From NCBI GenBank assembly GCA_032622095.1, contig CP136066.1, forward strand, positions 228,662,961-228,726,960: DNA of 64,000 bases. Reading direction: 5' to 3'. Made by a program: the position numbers and the translations under genes. Positions within the stretch are counted from its first letter, which is position 1; every line of letters begins with the position of its first letter. Positions 44,372-53,972 of this stretch are shown here, one piece after another. This DNA is from Siphonodentalium dalli. Its lineage: Eukaryota; Mollusca; Scaphopoda; Gadilida; Siphonodentaliidae. The notes under the pieces were generated by a model. It was not told the origin of the DNA. It worked only from the letters and a program-made list of their open reading frames with translations, and did not search any database.

Positions 44372-44533
44372 GTCGTAACAAAGAGGGTTGTCCTGAATAT
44401 GTGGAGGACGGCTCAGGAGAGTTCGCCGCATGTGAGATGTCTCCGTACCGCTGCTGTGATGACCGTGTTACAGCCGCATCGGGTCCCAATAAAGAAGGAT
44501 GTGTGAGGACAGATATACCAAAACACACCACAC
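44372..44533 (+). CDS. Papilin-like gene, third papilin cassette exon
   Basis: A 162-bp exon between CTTTGTTGCAG and GTAAGT, phase 1-1. It completes the second cassette (RNKEGC), then encodes an acidic linker (PEYVEDGSGEFAA) and a third cassette: CEMSPYRCCDDRVTAASGPN followed by KEGC. It ends VRTDIPKHTT. The usual glycine before the double cysteine is arginine here. Cassettes of this type are known from papilin and its relatives, where they lie between thrombospondin repeats and Kunitz domains. No thrombospondin repeat was seen in the window. Confidence 0.9.
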
Positions 44534-45079
44534 GTAAGTACAAAAAATTAAATTTTTAGAGAAAACTAAACCAACACACTCCACATTGACTAATTATTAT
44601 GGAATCCCTTATCGAACATAATCGCTTATTAAGCGTTTTCTTAGCGTTTCCTTAGCGTTTGGGGCAATTTGTTAGCGTTTGAACGTTATGAGAAGACATT
44701 TCTTAGCGTTCGAACGCTAAGAAAACGCTTCTGTTAGCGTTTGAACGTTAAGCATCCATGATCCTTAGCGATTTTTTTTATTCCTTAGCGTTTAGAAAGT
44801 TAAACGCTAAGAAAAACGTTAATATATTTGCGATTTTCTTATTCCTTAGCGTTTAGAAAGTTAAACGCTAAGAAAAACGCTAACATCTCTTCTCTGTTAT
44901 TATAAGCATTGATAGATCTGAACGTTTCTTTGTATTCCTTAGCGATTTTCAGCCTTTCATAAACGCTAGTAAATGGTTCTTAGTGTTTCTTGCATGACCG
45001 TGCATTTGAGAAATAAAAATAAAATTCAGAAATAAACTAAGTCGAGTTCAGGTAAATTTTATGGAAAAATTTATCAAAA

Positions 45080-45640
45080 CTTCATATCTCCTATATATGT
45101 GACTTGTTTTTGACAATCTACATACGAGAATGACCAGAATTCTTTACACTAGAAAATGATGTAGAATTATGAAAATATTTTTTTAAATACATTTTTAATA
45201 GGTTCATGTACTGGTAGTTTGCCTTGGAAATAATTTGAATACTCCAGACATGTACATTTAACTGAACAAGCGATAATATTTGACAATTCTGGCAGGTATG
45301 ACATATGTACCTGTACCTGTACATGTACTACTGTCTAATATCTTCCAACAACAAGTACCTGGTAATTTGTTCCTTTTTGTTTTCATATCTCCTATATATG
45401 TGACTAATGTTTTTGACAATTTAATCTACCTATGAGAATGGCCAGAATTAGTTAAACTGAACAATGATGTAGAATTCAAAAAATATTTTTTTTACAATAC
45501 ATATATTGAGTACATTTTGTTGTCTTGGAAATACTTTGAAAACTCCACACATTTAACTGAACAAGAGATAAATATTTGACATGTCTGGCAGGTTTTACAT
45601 GTACATTGTACCATACATGTACCACTGTATACCCTTTCTT
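45080..45640. repeat. Direct tandem duplication of about 305 bp
   Basis: CATATCTCCTATATATGTGA, GACAATCTACATACGAGAATG-like sequence, TGATGTAGAATT, TTGGAAATA and CATTTAACTGAACAAG occur in the same order at 45090-45340 and 45385-45640. Both copies are diverged, with short indels. Confidence 0.75.
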
Positions 45641-45706
45641 TAAAAAAAATCACTAAATAAGTGTAATTATGATGTTTATGGGATTTTTTTCAAACACTAA
45701 TATTTA

Positions 45707-48700
45707 ATGTATAGTGCACAGAATACAGAGAATTTTGTTTCTTTCATGCAAGCCAGTGCAAGCAGAGAATCTCTTGTAATTAAACTAATTAAGTCCATGT
45801 TCAACAACTATTTCAAGGAAAAAGTGGGGGAAAAATCTATTGTTGTAAGAAATATTGGCTCATCTGTGCTTTATACATTATCAAAAGAAGTGATTTTATG
45901 AACATTATTAATTTTTTTTTTTTTTTTATATATAAAATAATAATTATATTTAAAGTCAGACAGACCAGTCAATATGAGTTTCTATCACTTGAAAATATTT
46001 TTCTTTAATTATTCTCTCTGAATACGGACAGAAAATGTGGCTATTTTAGATACATTTAAAATTGTATAATTAATATGAATTGAAACTACCCCAATTCTAA
46101 ATTAAAGTGCGAGAATATTTGCTTAACTAATTCAAGTAATGAATTTGTCTCACTGTACTAGCTAGTTCTCTGCATCCCCTAAAATATTCTAAGAACCAGA
46201 TAATGCCTATACATAAAATTAAATCACTGCCTTATGCAATCATTGAGTCTGCATGACAATCCCCTGGGGGCAATTTAAAGTTGTTAAGTTGGGAGAACTG
46301 GCCCATAAGCTTGGAATTTGATACTTCTTAAACTATGTAACAGATGTGTGGCCCAGTGTTGACTCTTTGTTTTTGGCCAGTTTGTCTCTCACCATCATGA
46401 ATGATGTACATGTTTATGCAGCTTTATACTCAGATTTTGTTCTAAAAAGCAATGTGAAAAGAGATCATTTTTCTGTGTTTTTGATGGATTAATTTATGAA
46501 GTCTCACAGAATCAACAGCACCTGAATGGCCGGGAAACCATTATTTGTGTCTCTGGTAAGTACTTTCATAATTCAAATTAATTTATGTTGCTTATAGCCT
46601 CATGAAACTTCAAAATATGATATTTTATATAGAGAGAATGTACAGTACAATTAATATTGGCATGATCATCTTTCATGCAGTCACACACAAAGGCAATATC
46701 AAATCTTAGCTACAGGGATCGAACCATTACAAGCTAGCTATAAGGCCCTCCACAATTCAACTACTCTCTCACAGATTTTTGGATTCCCTTTAAACCATGC
46801 ACAACCCTGTATAAATGGGATTTAATATATCAATCTCATAAGGATAAACCAATTTGAATAAAAACAAATGACTCACATATCCAGGGTTTAATCTACATAT
46901 TAATATATTGTAGGGGTGGAATCAGGGGAGGGGTCAATTGTATTATAAAGTAGCCCCTGCATTGGGGAAATGCTGATGCCACCCCTGATATATTGCAATA
47001 TTTAAATGAAACTTACTATGGGTGTATATATATATATGCATGATGCCCATGCATGCGAATTAACTTTGAAGTGCTAATTAAATTTCTACCTACAATTTTT
47101 AAAATAAAAATATGGCTTGAATAACACCAGCATAGCTTTAACTATGACTTATTCTATTTCAATTTCAGAGATCACAATTTCTTTTTCAAAGAAACAGTCA
47201 CAGAAGATTTGAGAAGAAACTGCATGACTACAGTAAGGAATTTAATCTACTTGAAATGTACCAGTGCAAGGAGTCAAAACAATTATCTCTGTCAAATTTA
47301 GTAAAGATAGCAATATTAGAAGGGTAATTAAGCTTCATACTTTAAATACAGTACAATTAATAGGTTAATTTACCAGGTCCCCTCAATATAGAATTTCCAT
47401 TGTGCTAAACATTTATCTGTCATTTATATGCTTTGTTGTTTGGGATTTCTACTTATAATGAATATATGAACTCCATATTAAATTTTGGGTATTACCAAAA
47501 AAATTAACTTAACAGCAGAATTGATGAGTTATAAATTTTCTCAGCAGATAATATTTCATGGTTTGACAATACACATAAAACACATATATTCTATAAGTTG
47601 GCTGTAGTGCACCTAATAAGAAGAACATATGCCCTATGTTTGACTTTGGAAACAGATATATGCTCAGCCTGTAACCCTGTACAGATATTCTGCATTGTAT
47701 GAATGTAGCTTCAGTACCAATTATTGGATTGTAATGTCCTTTGGTATACTACTATAATATACCAGCATGGGAAGAAGGATATCCACATACAAACTATTTC
47801 ATCCATTAATTAACATCCATTCAAACTTTCAGCACTGCACCCTTTCCAAACTGCAAATCAGGAAATATGTCATGCTATGCATTACAGTTGTAATAAATAA
47901 GCCAATCATGAAATTGATCAATAATCAGGTGATACATGTACGAAGCCTTTAAATAGTTATCATTATATTAATTCTTCAATTTTCAGAATTCATAATTTCG
48001 GTCTCCAAAAAAGAGATGTGGGACATCATGAAGGAGACTGACGTTAATGCTAAAATATGCTCAAAGTGTACAAATGACAGAAGTCGGATGAAGATTTCGT
48101 ATGATAATTTCAAGTCTAATGAAGGGTAAGTTATTCTTGTCTCATATGGATGTCATACTGTCCAGCATGTATGATATCATACCTTTTCATGCGTCATAAG
48201 AATGTGCAACATTGTTTGGTACATCGTGTAAGTATATATTAATGCCAAGTTTATGACCGCACAGCTAGACAAATAATTTTGTGTAAAGTAACTCAATCAG
48301 AAGACCTGCAGGTGATTGTGCCTGATCGCAAGGGATGTCCTTGAAAATTAGTTTGTCAAATACAACTGTGGGGGACCATTTTGCATAAAACAAAGAAAGC
48401 ATGCAGAGTAAAGTTGCTTAATTGTGTTAAATTGAAGGAAATTTCATCAATGATTCTTGGAAATCTTAATTTTTTCTTTTATTGTTTTCAGAAATGAATC
48501 ACTAAAGTAAAGAAAAGAACTCGATCAGGATAGAATGTTATATATTAATTACTGTTTTGTTATAGCCTGAATTTCCTCTGGCCTTCACATGTTATTGTGA
48601 CCGAGTGAAAGACAGAGTTAAAAAACTTCAAAACCCTGCTATATATGTTTCACTCAATCTTTTATAGCACACCACCAGGTTTTGATGAATTTCACACTGT

Positions 48701-48770
48701 CCTTCACCCAGTAATTATAGCATATGAAGATGAGAGGAAAATCAGGCTAAGATCATTTGATTATATTTGA
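45707..48770 (+). CDS. Candidate four-exon gene of unknown function inside the fold-back element
   Basis: Four segments join with consensus splice sites and matching phases: 45707-45844 (ATG start, donor GTAAGA), 47169-47232 (AATTTCAG to GTAAGG), 47987-48125 (AATTTTCAG to GTAAGT) and 48668-48770 (CTTTTATAG, ends at TGA). Total length is 444 bp, giving 147 residues and a stop; AATAAA overlaps the stop. Segments include NFVSFMQASASRESLVIK, KKEMWDIMKETD, ICSKCTNDRSRMK and GTPPGFDEFHTVLHP. I recognise no domain; one C-x2-C pair could bind metal. The last two exons are the strongest. The first exon and the start are weakest, since the ATG may lie inside a longer exon. A further consensus-flanked segment at 46510-46553 does not fit this frame and could be an alternative exon or chance. 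Confidence 0.4.
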
Positions 48771-49524
48771 ATAAATTCTATTGATTCTGAAATTGGAGTA
48801 GCCTATACAGTTCATAATTCCACCATGAGGAAGGAATATTTTGGGAGAGTCAACAATCAGTGAATGAGTTAGTGAATCTTTAGGAAAAGAATGTAAGGTA
48901 CTGTAACATTTAATAAAATGCATATTCTAAATATGTGTGAGCAAACGGAGAGGCATTTCTAAGCAGCCTTTTAAGTCATAACCAGAAGACTGTACCATTC
49001 AGTAACTTGAGGGTTAATATTAGCGTTTAAATGATTATATATTTGAACGCTAAGGAAACGCTAAGAAAACGCTTAGGAAACGCTAAGGAAACGCTAAGGA
49101 ATAAGGAAACGCTAAGGAATTGCAACAGTATATTTGCCAACATACCAACAATATGCAAATGAGGTAAGCGTTCAAACGCTAAGCTTAGCGTTCGAACGCT
49201 AAGCTCATAAATATTTCACCCTATATACACGCTAACCAAACGCTAACCAAACGCTAACCAAACGCTAAGATAGCGTTTGAACGCTAAGCTTAACATTTGT
49301 TTGCCCCATTCATCTTAGCGTTTATTTTATGCATTTGAACGCTAAGGAAACGCTAAGAAAACGCTAAGGGTAATCGCTAAGCAAACGCTAAATAATGGCG
49401 TTCGGTTTTGGTAAGGGATATGCATCTGTAAATTCAATTTCATTCATTTCATTAATTTATTGGGCAAATCCAACAACAGTATTAGTATGGAATGTGAATT
49501 AAGACAGTAGGGGGGGGGGGGGGT

Positions 49525-49919
49525 GCTACAATGGTGCAGCATTAAAGATCCTGTGTGCGTGCATTCTCTTATATATGCTAGTCTCTCATTTGGAGTCTCG
49601 CATACAGTAATGCCCTAAATAATCAACTCCTTAACCATAGCAGAATTATGGGTAATTTTTCAGGATTTAGTCGGAAATATGGCTTGTTGCCATTCATCGG
49701 AAAGCTCTCACCCATAATTCTGTTGTGGTTAAGGAGTCGATTATTTAGAGCATTACTGTATATAAGAGAATGCACTGGCTTACATGGTCAACGTAAAACA
49801 TTAGGGCCAATTTATTCTCTTATATATATGAGGCCCCTGTGAGAGACTCGCATATATAACAGATTGCATTGGCACAGGATTTTCGCAAATTGCACGAAGC
49901 TCCACTCATGGAAGGGTCA
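49525..49919. mobile_element. TTAA/CCCTT-family MITE with a nested TA-flanked MITE
   Basis: The outer element reads GGTGCAGCATTAAAGATCCT at the left and GAAGCTCCACTCATGGAAGGG at the right. Inside a hairpin it carries CAGTAATGCCCTAAATAATC to GATTATTTAGAGCATTACTG at 49605-49758, flanked by TA. Confidence 0.75.
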
Positions 49920-50094
49920 ACACATGATGGGTCAGACACAAAGTTCAACAAACTTTGTTTTTAATACATTTTATATGCGTTGGCATTTAATTTTTTAGTC
50001 TCCAGGGTTACAGACGCTTTGTTCCAGGGGTCTGGACATTTCGTATTCAGATTATTTGATTGATTCATACCATGGAATTTCATTATGAATGCTA

Positions 50095-50183
50095 CAGTAA
50101 TGCCCTAAATAATGGACTCCTTAACCACAACAGAATTATGGGTAATTTTCATGATTTAGTTGGAAAGTCCGAAGTCATTACTG
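50095..50183. mobile_element. TA-flanked MITE, heavily deleted
   Basis: CAGTAATGCCCTAAATAATG at the left and CATTACTG at the right, TA on both sides, only 89 bp left. Confidence 0.7.
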
Positions 50184-50212
50184 TATTACTCACAACTCAA
50201 TCTGAATGAATT

Positions 50213-50815
50213 AATTAACACAGGGCAATGTGTGAATTTACTTTACTAGTAACACAGGGCAATGTGTGAATTTACGTTACTAGTAACACAGGGCAATGTG
50301 TGAATTTACATTACTAGTAACACAGGGCAATGTGTGAATTTACATTACTAGTAACACAGGGAAATGTGTGAATCTACGTTACTAGTAACACAGGGCAATG
50401 TGTGAATTTACGTTACTAGTAACACAGGGCAATGTTTGAATTTACATTACTAGTAACACAGGGCAATGTTTTAATTTACATTACTAGTACACAGGGCAAT
50501 GTGTGAATTTACGTTACTAGTAGCACAGGGCAATGTTTGAATTTACGTTACTAGTAATACAGGGCAATGTTTGAATTTACGTTACTAGTTACACAGGGCA
50601 ATGTTTTAATTTACATTACTAGTACACAGGGCAATGTGTGAATTTACGTTACTAATAGCACAGGGCAATGTGTGAATTTACATTACTAGTAACACAGGGC
50701 AATGTTTGAATTTACGTTACTAGTAACACAGGGCAATGTTTGAATTTACGTTACTAGTAACACAGGGCAATGTCTGAATTTACGATACTATTAACACAGG
50801 GCAATGTTTGCATTC
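50213..50815. repeat. 34-bp minisatellite, about 17 copies
   Basis: Units read ACACAGGGCAATGTGTGAAT followed by TTACGTTACTAGTA. Copies vary at GTG/GTT and CGT/CAT. No exon-like sequence was found in the unit. Confidence 0.92.
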
Positions 50816-51218
50816 AAGTTATTATGAGTTATGTTTATTTACATGATCTTTGAAAAGTTGTTTCTCATTTATTTACATACTAAGTGTTGTCATCACTAAA
50901 TCCAGCATTCTGATTGGTCGGTGCCCACGTGGCTAGTTGCGGTTATTTCTCGGTGAATGCGCAACGCCTCATAACACCAAGCTCATAACACCATCGATAC
51001 ATCAATGGGTTTGGTAAGACGAACGCGTAATGTTTTGGGAGCATTTGGACTCGCGCAGGTTTGACTTAATACATCATCGGGTTTCAATATGAAGAGACAT
51101 TGTTCCTATTAACTTTTGCCAAGGGTGCTATTGGGTATTTTGGGCTGTTTTTGTCACGATACACTTTTCGATTTAAATACATTAACAAAAGTGGCTTTTT
51201 CGCTAAATGTATATAAAT

Positions 51219-51379
51219 ATAAGGATTAACTGTCATGTGGACTATTTTTATGGAGATGTAACCGTGAGGTAAGTGGTCATAACTTGAATGTAAAACCCTT
51301 CGGGTTTCACACAAGTTATGTCCACTTACCTCACGGTTACATCTCCATAAAAACAGTCCACATGACAGTTAATCCTTAT
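51219..51379. mobile_element. 161-bp near-perfect palindrome
   Basis: ATAAGGATTAACTGTCATGT at the left and the exact inverse at the right; the arms continue through GATGTAACCGTGAGGTAAGT with few mismatches, around AACCCTTCGGGTT. Probably a recent MITE. Confidence 0.78.
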
Positions 51380-51436
51380 TTAACCACATATGATGGGGTC
51401 ATTGTATAATTATGCTTCACATATTATCATATCATT

Positions 51437-51500
51437 GTTTTTTATATTTGAGGAGATTGATACAGCCAGCCAGAAGAAACTGGGCCAAGTTCCCATATTA
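51437..51500 (+). pseudogene. Old decoy copy of Kunitz exon 4 splice site and start
   Basis: TTTTATATTTGAGGAGATTG then ACAGCCAGCCAGAAGAAACT and GGGCCAAGTTCC align with the real acceptor and first codons at 51965-52023. Both Kunitz cysteine codons are altered (TGC to TAC and to AGT), an in-frame TGA is present and the acceptor AG is preceded by a changed base. Confidence 0.8.
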
Positions 51501-51539
51501 TCAAATCGATTTTTATATGCCCATTTAAAAAAAAACAGA

Positions 51540-51860
51540 CGTATATGTCCGTCCGTCCCTTCAGTTTTTCATTTCTGATTGATAACTTTAGTAAGTCTGA
51601 ACTGAACGGAATGAAATTTGGTAGCACAAAATACAGGTCAAGTTCAAATTCAGGTTCCGCCCATTGACTTTCATCAGAGATACGGCTCCTTTGTGTTGGA
51701 ATTTGCACTAATTTTCATTTCCGGATGATAACTTTAGAAACTATGAACTGAATGGAATGAAATTTGGTATGTGGGTTTACTAGCATAAACTGCAGGTCAA
51801 ATTCGAATTTGGTTTCCGCCCGTCAATTTTTTCCAGAGTTATGGCCCTTTGTTGAATTAC
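51540..51860. repeat. Dispersed repeat with two internal units (GATAACTTTAG.AA)
   Basis: GATTGATAACTTTAGTAAGT and GGATGATAACTTTAGAAACT start two related units, each with GAACTGAA.GGAATGAAATTT and CAGGTCAA.TTC.AATT. It resembles the CAGATCGAGTTCGAAT repeats at 54.5-55.3 kb. Confidence 0.65.
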
Positions 51861-51896
51861 CAAGGGCGTATTTTGCCATGCCCCAGTGATTCTCTT

Positions 51897-51945
51897 GTTT
51901 TACATTTGAGCAGATCAATGCATCCAGAAGAAACTGGGTCATTTT
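51897..51945 (+). pseudogene. Recent decoy copy of Kunitz exon 4 splice site and start
   Basis: TTTTACATTTGAGCAG, ATCAATGCATCCAGAAGAAA and CTGGGTCATTTTCAC align with 51968-52022. The acceptor is intact and identical to the real one. The first cysteine is kept, but a 4-bp loss shifts the frame before the second. It lies about 75 bp upstream of the real site and could compete with it. Confidence 0.82.
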
Positions 51946-51983
51946 CACATATTATGATATAATTTTTGTTTACATTTGAGCAG

Positions 51984-52166
51984 ATCGATGCAGCCAACCA
52001 GAAGAAACTGGGCCATGCTCCGAATATAAAATCATGTGGTACTACAGTAAGGAATCAGAACGCTGTGACCGATTCTGGTTTGGTGGATGTGAGGGCAACG
52101 ATAATAAGTTTGAAACAGAGGAAGAGTGTGAATCATCCTGCGTGAATCCAACGATAATCGAACCAG
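51984..52166 (+). CDS. Papilin-like gene, Kunitz domain exon 4
   Basis: A 183-bp exon entering in phase 1 after TTTACATTTGAGCAG. It encodes a full Kunitz domain with exact spacing, from RCSQPEETGPCSEY through WYYSKESERCDRFWFGGCEG and FETEEECESSC. The ATG at 52034 is internal, not a start. P1 is serine (GPCSE). The acceptor has a weak pyrimidine tract. The only donor that keeps phase 1 is GTTTGA after CCAG (52167), which is a poor match to consensus; the 3' boundary is therefore less sure than the domain. Two truncated copies of its acceptor and first codons lie upstream. Confidence 0.88.
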
Positions 52167-52220
52167 GTTTGAATTTAATTCAATTTTTACAAATAGCAAA
52201 AGATACTAGTCTATAGTCAT

Positions 52221-52642
52221 CAAGTCTGCAAATAGTGTGTCTGTCATTTGCAGAATGAGGTCCCCAAAGGGTGAATTTAGTGATGCTATCCCGCATAGCA
52301 GGCTAGCATCACCAAATTCACCCTCTGGAGACTTCATTCTGCTTAGTCCCTCAACTGCTATGATGAGGTTGAAGTTGGTGATGATCACCCATTGTGCACC
52401 TTGATTATGCATTTTATCTTCTGCAAATTAGGGGGATATAGAAACTTCTCAGAAGGGAAAACATAACTAAAAACAATGTTAATTTCAGACTCTAGATACT
52501 TCCCAGAAGTTGAGGCTTAAGCAGATTGAGGTCCCCAGAGGATGAATTTAGTGATGCTAGCCTGCTATGCGGGATAGCGTCACTAAATTCACCCTCTGGG
52601 GACCTCATTCTGCAAATGACAGACACACTAAACGCAGACTTG
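52221..52642. mobile_element. hAT-type MITE, full form
   Basis: CAAGTCTGCAAATAGTGTGT at the left and GCAGACTTG at the right. The flanks ATAGTCAT (52213-52220) and ATAGTCAA (52643-52650) match at 7 of 8. It is about 420 bp like the 32332 copy but in the opposite orientation. Confidence 0.85.
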
Positions 52643-52664
52643 ATAGTCAAATAATAATATTTAA

Positions 52665-52920
52665 TCCTTTCATTACTGAAGCTTCCTGAAATTTTGCGAA
52701 AACCCTGTGACAATGCATTCTCTTATATATGCGAGTTTCCCCATAGGGAGTCTCATATATATAAGAGAATACATTGGCCTAACAATATTTACCTTGACCC
52801 TGTAAGTCAGTGCATTCTCCTATATATGCGAGGCTCCCTATGGGAGACTCACATATATAAGAGAATGTACCGGTACAGGATCTTTAATGCTGCACCAGCG
52901 CAGCTCCCGTCATGAAAGTG
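52665..52920. mobile_element. TTAA-type MITE, CCCTTYCATGAC family
   Basis: TTAA at 52661-52664 and 52921-52924; right end GCAGCTCCCGTCATGAAAG. Two hairpins and the AATATTTACCTTGACC spacer. Confidence 0.83.
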
Positions 52921-52995
52921 TTAATTAGCTCACGAGTAACATAGCTTTCGACCATCGTTATAGATAAATAGCTTAAAACTAATATCAACAACAAA

Positions 52996-53387
52996 TGTGA
53001 CCCGCCATATCAAATCCAGTCGTAAGTCGGGATTTTTTTACCCTGTGCCAATGCATTCTCTTATATATGCGAGTCGACCATAGGTCACCTCACATATATA
53101 AGAGAATGCATTGGCCTAACAATTTTTTCTTGTATTCTTTAACAATTTTATAATTTCACCCATACAGAGCCCCAGACAAACATGAGCAGACGACACTCTT
53201 CTATATGCTTCTATATATGTGTGGGGTTCCGTGCAGGGTAATGGATGTTTTTTATTTTATGTCCTAAAAATTGTAAGAAACATTTATTTTAAAAAAATGA
53301 TAAAATATTGTTAGGCCAATGCATTCTCTTATATATGCGAGGCAAAAAAATCCCGACTTACGATTGGATTTGATATGGCGGGTCACA
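52996..53387. mobile_element. TGTGACCCGCC element containing hairpin modules
   Basis: TGTGACCCGCCATATCAAAT and ATTTGATATGGCGGGTCACA are terminal inverted repeats. The interior combines a GCATTCTCTTATATATGCGA hairpin, the GAGCAGACGACACTC element (53158-53243) and a second, truncated hairpin. Confidence 0.8.
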
Positions 53388-53969
53388 AATCATCTGTGGG
53401 CTTCTGAAAGGTCGACCTGCTATTTTGGCGCGAAACTTTTTATTGCATTTTCGGAATCTATGGGTTCGATTACGTAAGTTCCTCATAACCTGTCAATATT
53501 TCAAGTATGAATGCTATTTCTTTTATGTTTTTCATGGTAATTCATATTCGTATCTGGATTTTTCGTTAATTATGAAATTTCGTAATTTTTACTCTTGAAA
53601 CCGTCCGCTAAGATCAAAGTGTAGTATCTGTCGCCCGCTGTCAGTGAACGCAGGGTCGCTACTCTTTGATCGAGCCCATACTTCGGCGTCCCTGATAGGA
53701 TAATTCTGATTGGATTGTTCTGAAGGATAATGGCCAGAGGGTGTATCCTCCTTATCCTGAGTGAAAGAGACTAACGAAGCCTAACAATTATAGTCAGAAC
53801 TAAAATGTCATATGGACAAGATTTCTATTTTTACTTCTAAAGTGTCGTAAAACACCATAAAATCATGTTTTCTCATCAACTGGAAGCTAATTGAAATTGG
53901 AAGTGTATCTATTATAATAACAACTGTGATATAAAGTGTTATTTTTGGGAAGTTATTTGCAGACACCAA
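53388..53969. other. Unassigned intron sequence
   Basis: No exon, domain or repeat termini recognised. Confidence 0.4.
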
Positions 53970-53972
53970 TTA

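Larger units (their letters stand above)
44604..49419. mobile_element. 4.8-kb fold-back element with TTAGCGTT-rich inverted ends
   Basis: The left 400 bp contain many copies of CTTAGCGTTT and TTAGCGTTTGAACG. The right 400 bp (49020-49400) contain the same words inverted (AAACGCTAAG, GAACGCTAAG). The outermost bases, ATCCCTTATCGAAC at the left and the complement of GGTAAGGGAT at the right, are also inverted copies. Target duplication could not be fixed. The class is unknown to me. The interior is AT-rich with a 300-bp tandem duplication and a candidate spliced gene. Confidence 0.75.

Noticed and set aside
44229-44543. Minus-strand 104-residue ORF
   Set aside because: It overlaps the third papilin cassette exon and a MITE palindrome on the other strand; no domain.
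46510-46553. Additional exon of the gene in the fold-back element
   Set aside because: It has TCTCACAG and GTAAGT borders, but the frame needed to join 47169-47232 contains TGA; kept only as a possible alternative or chance segment.
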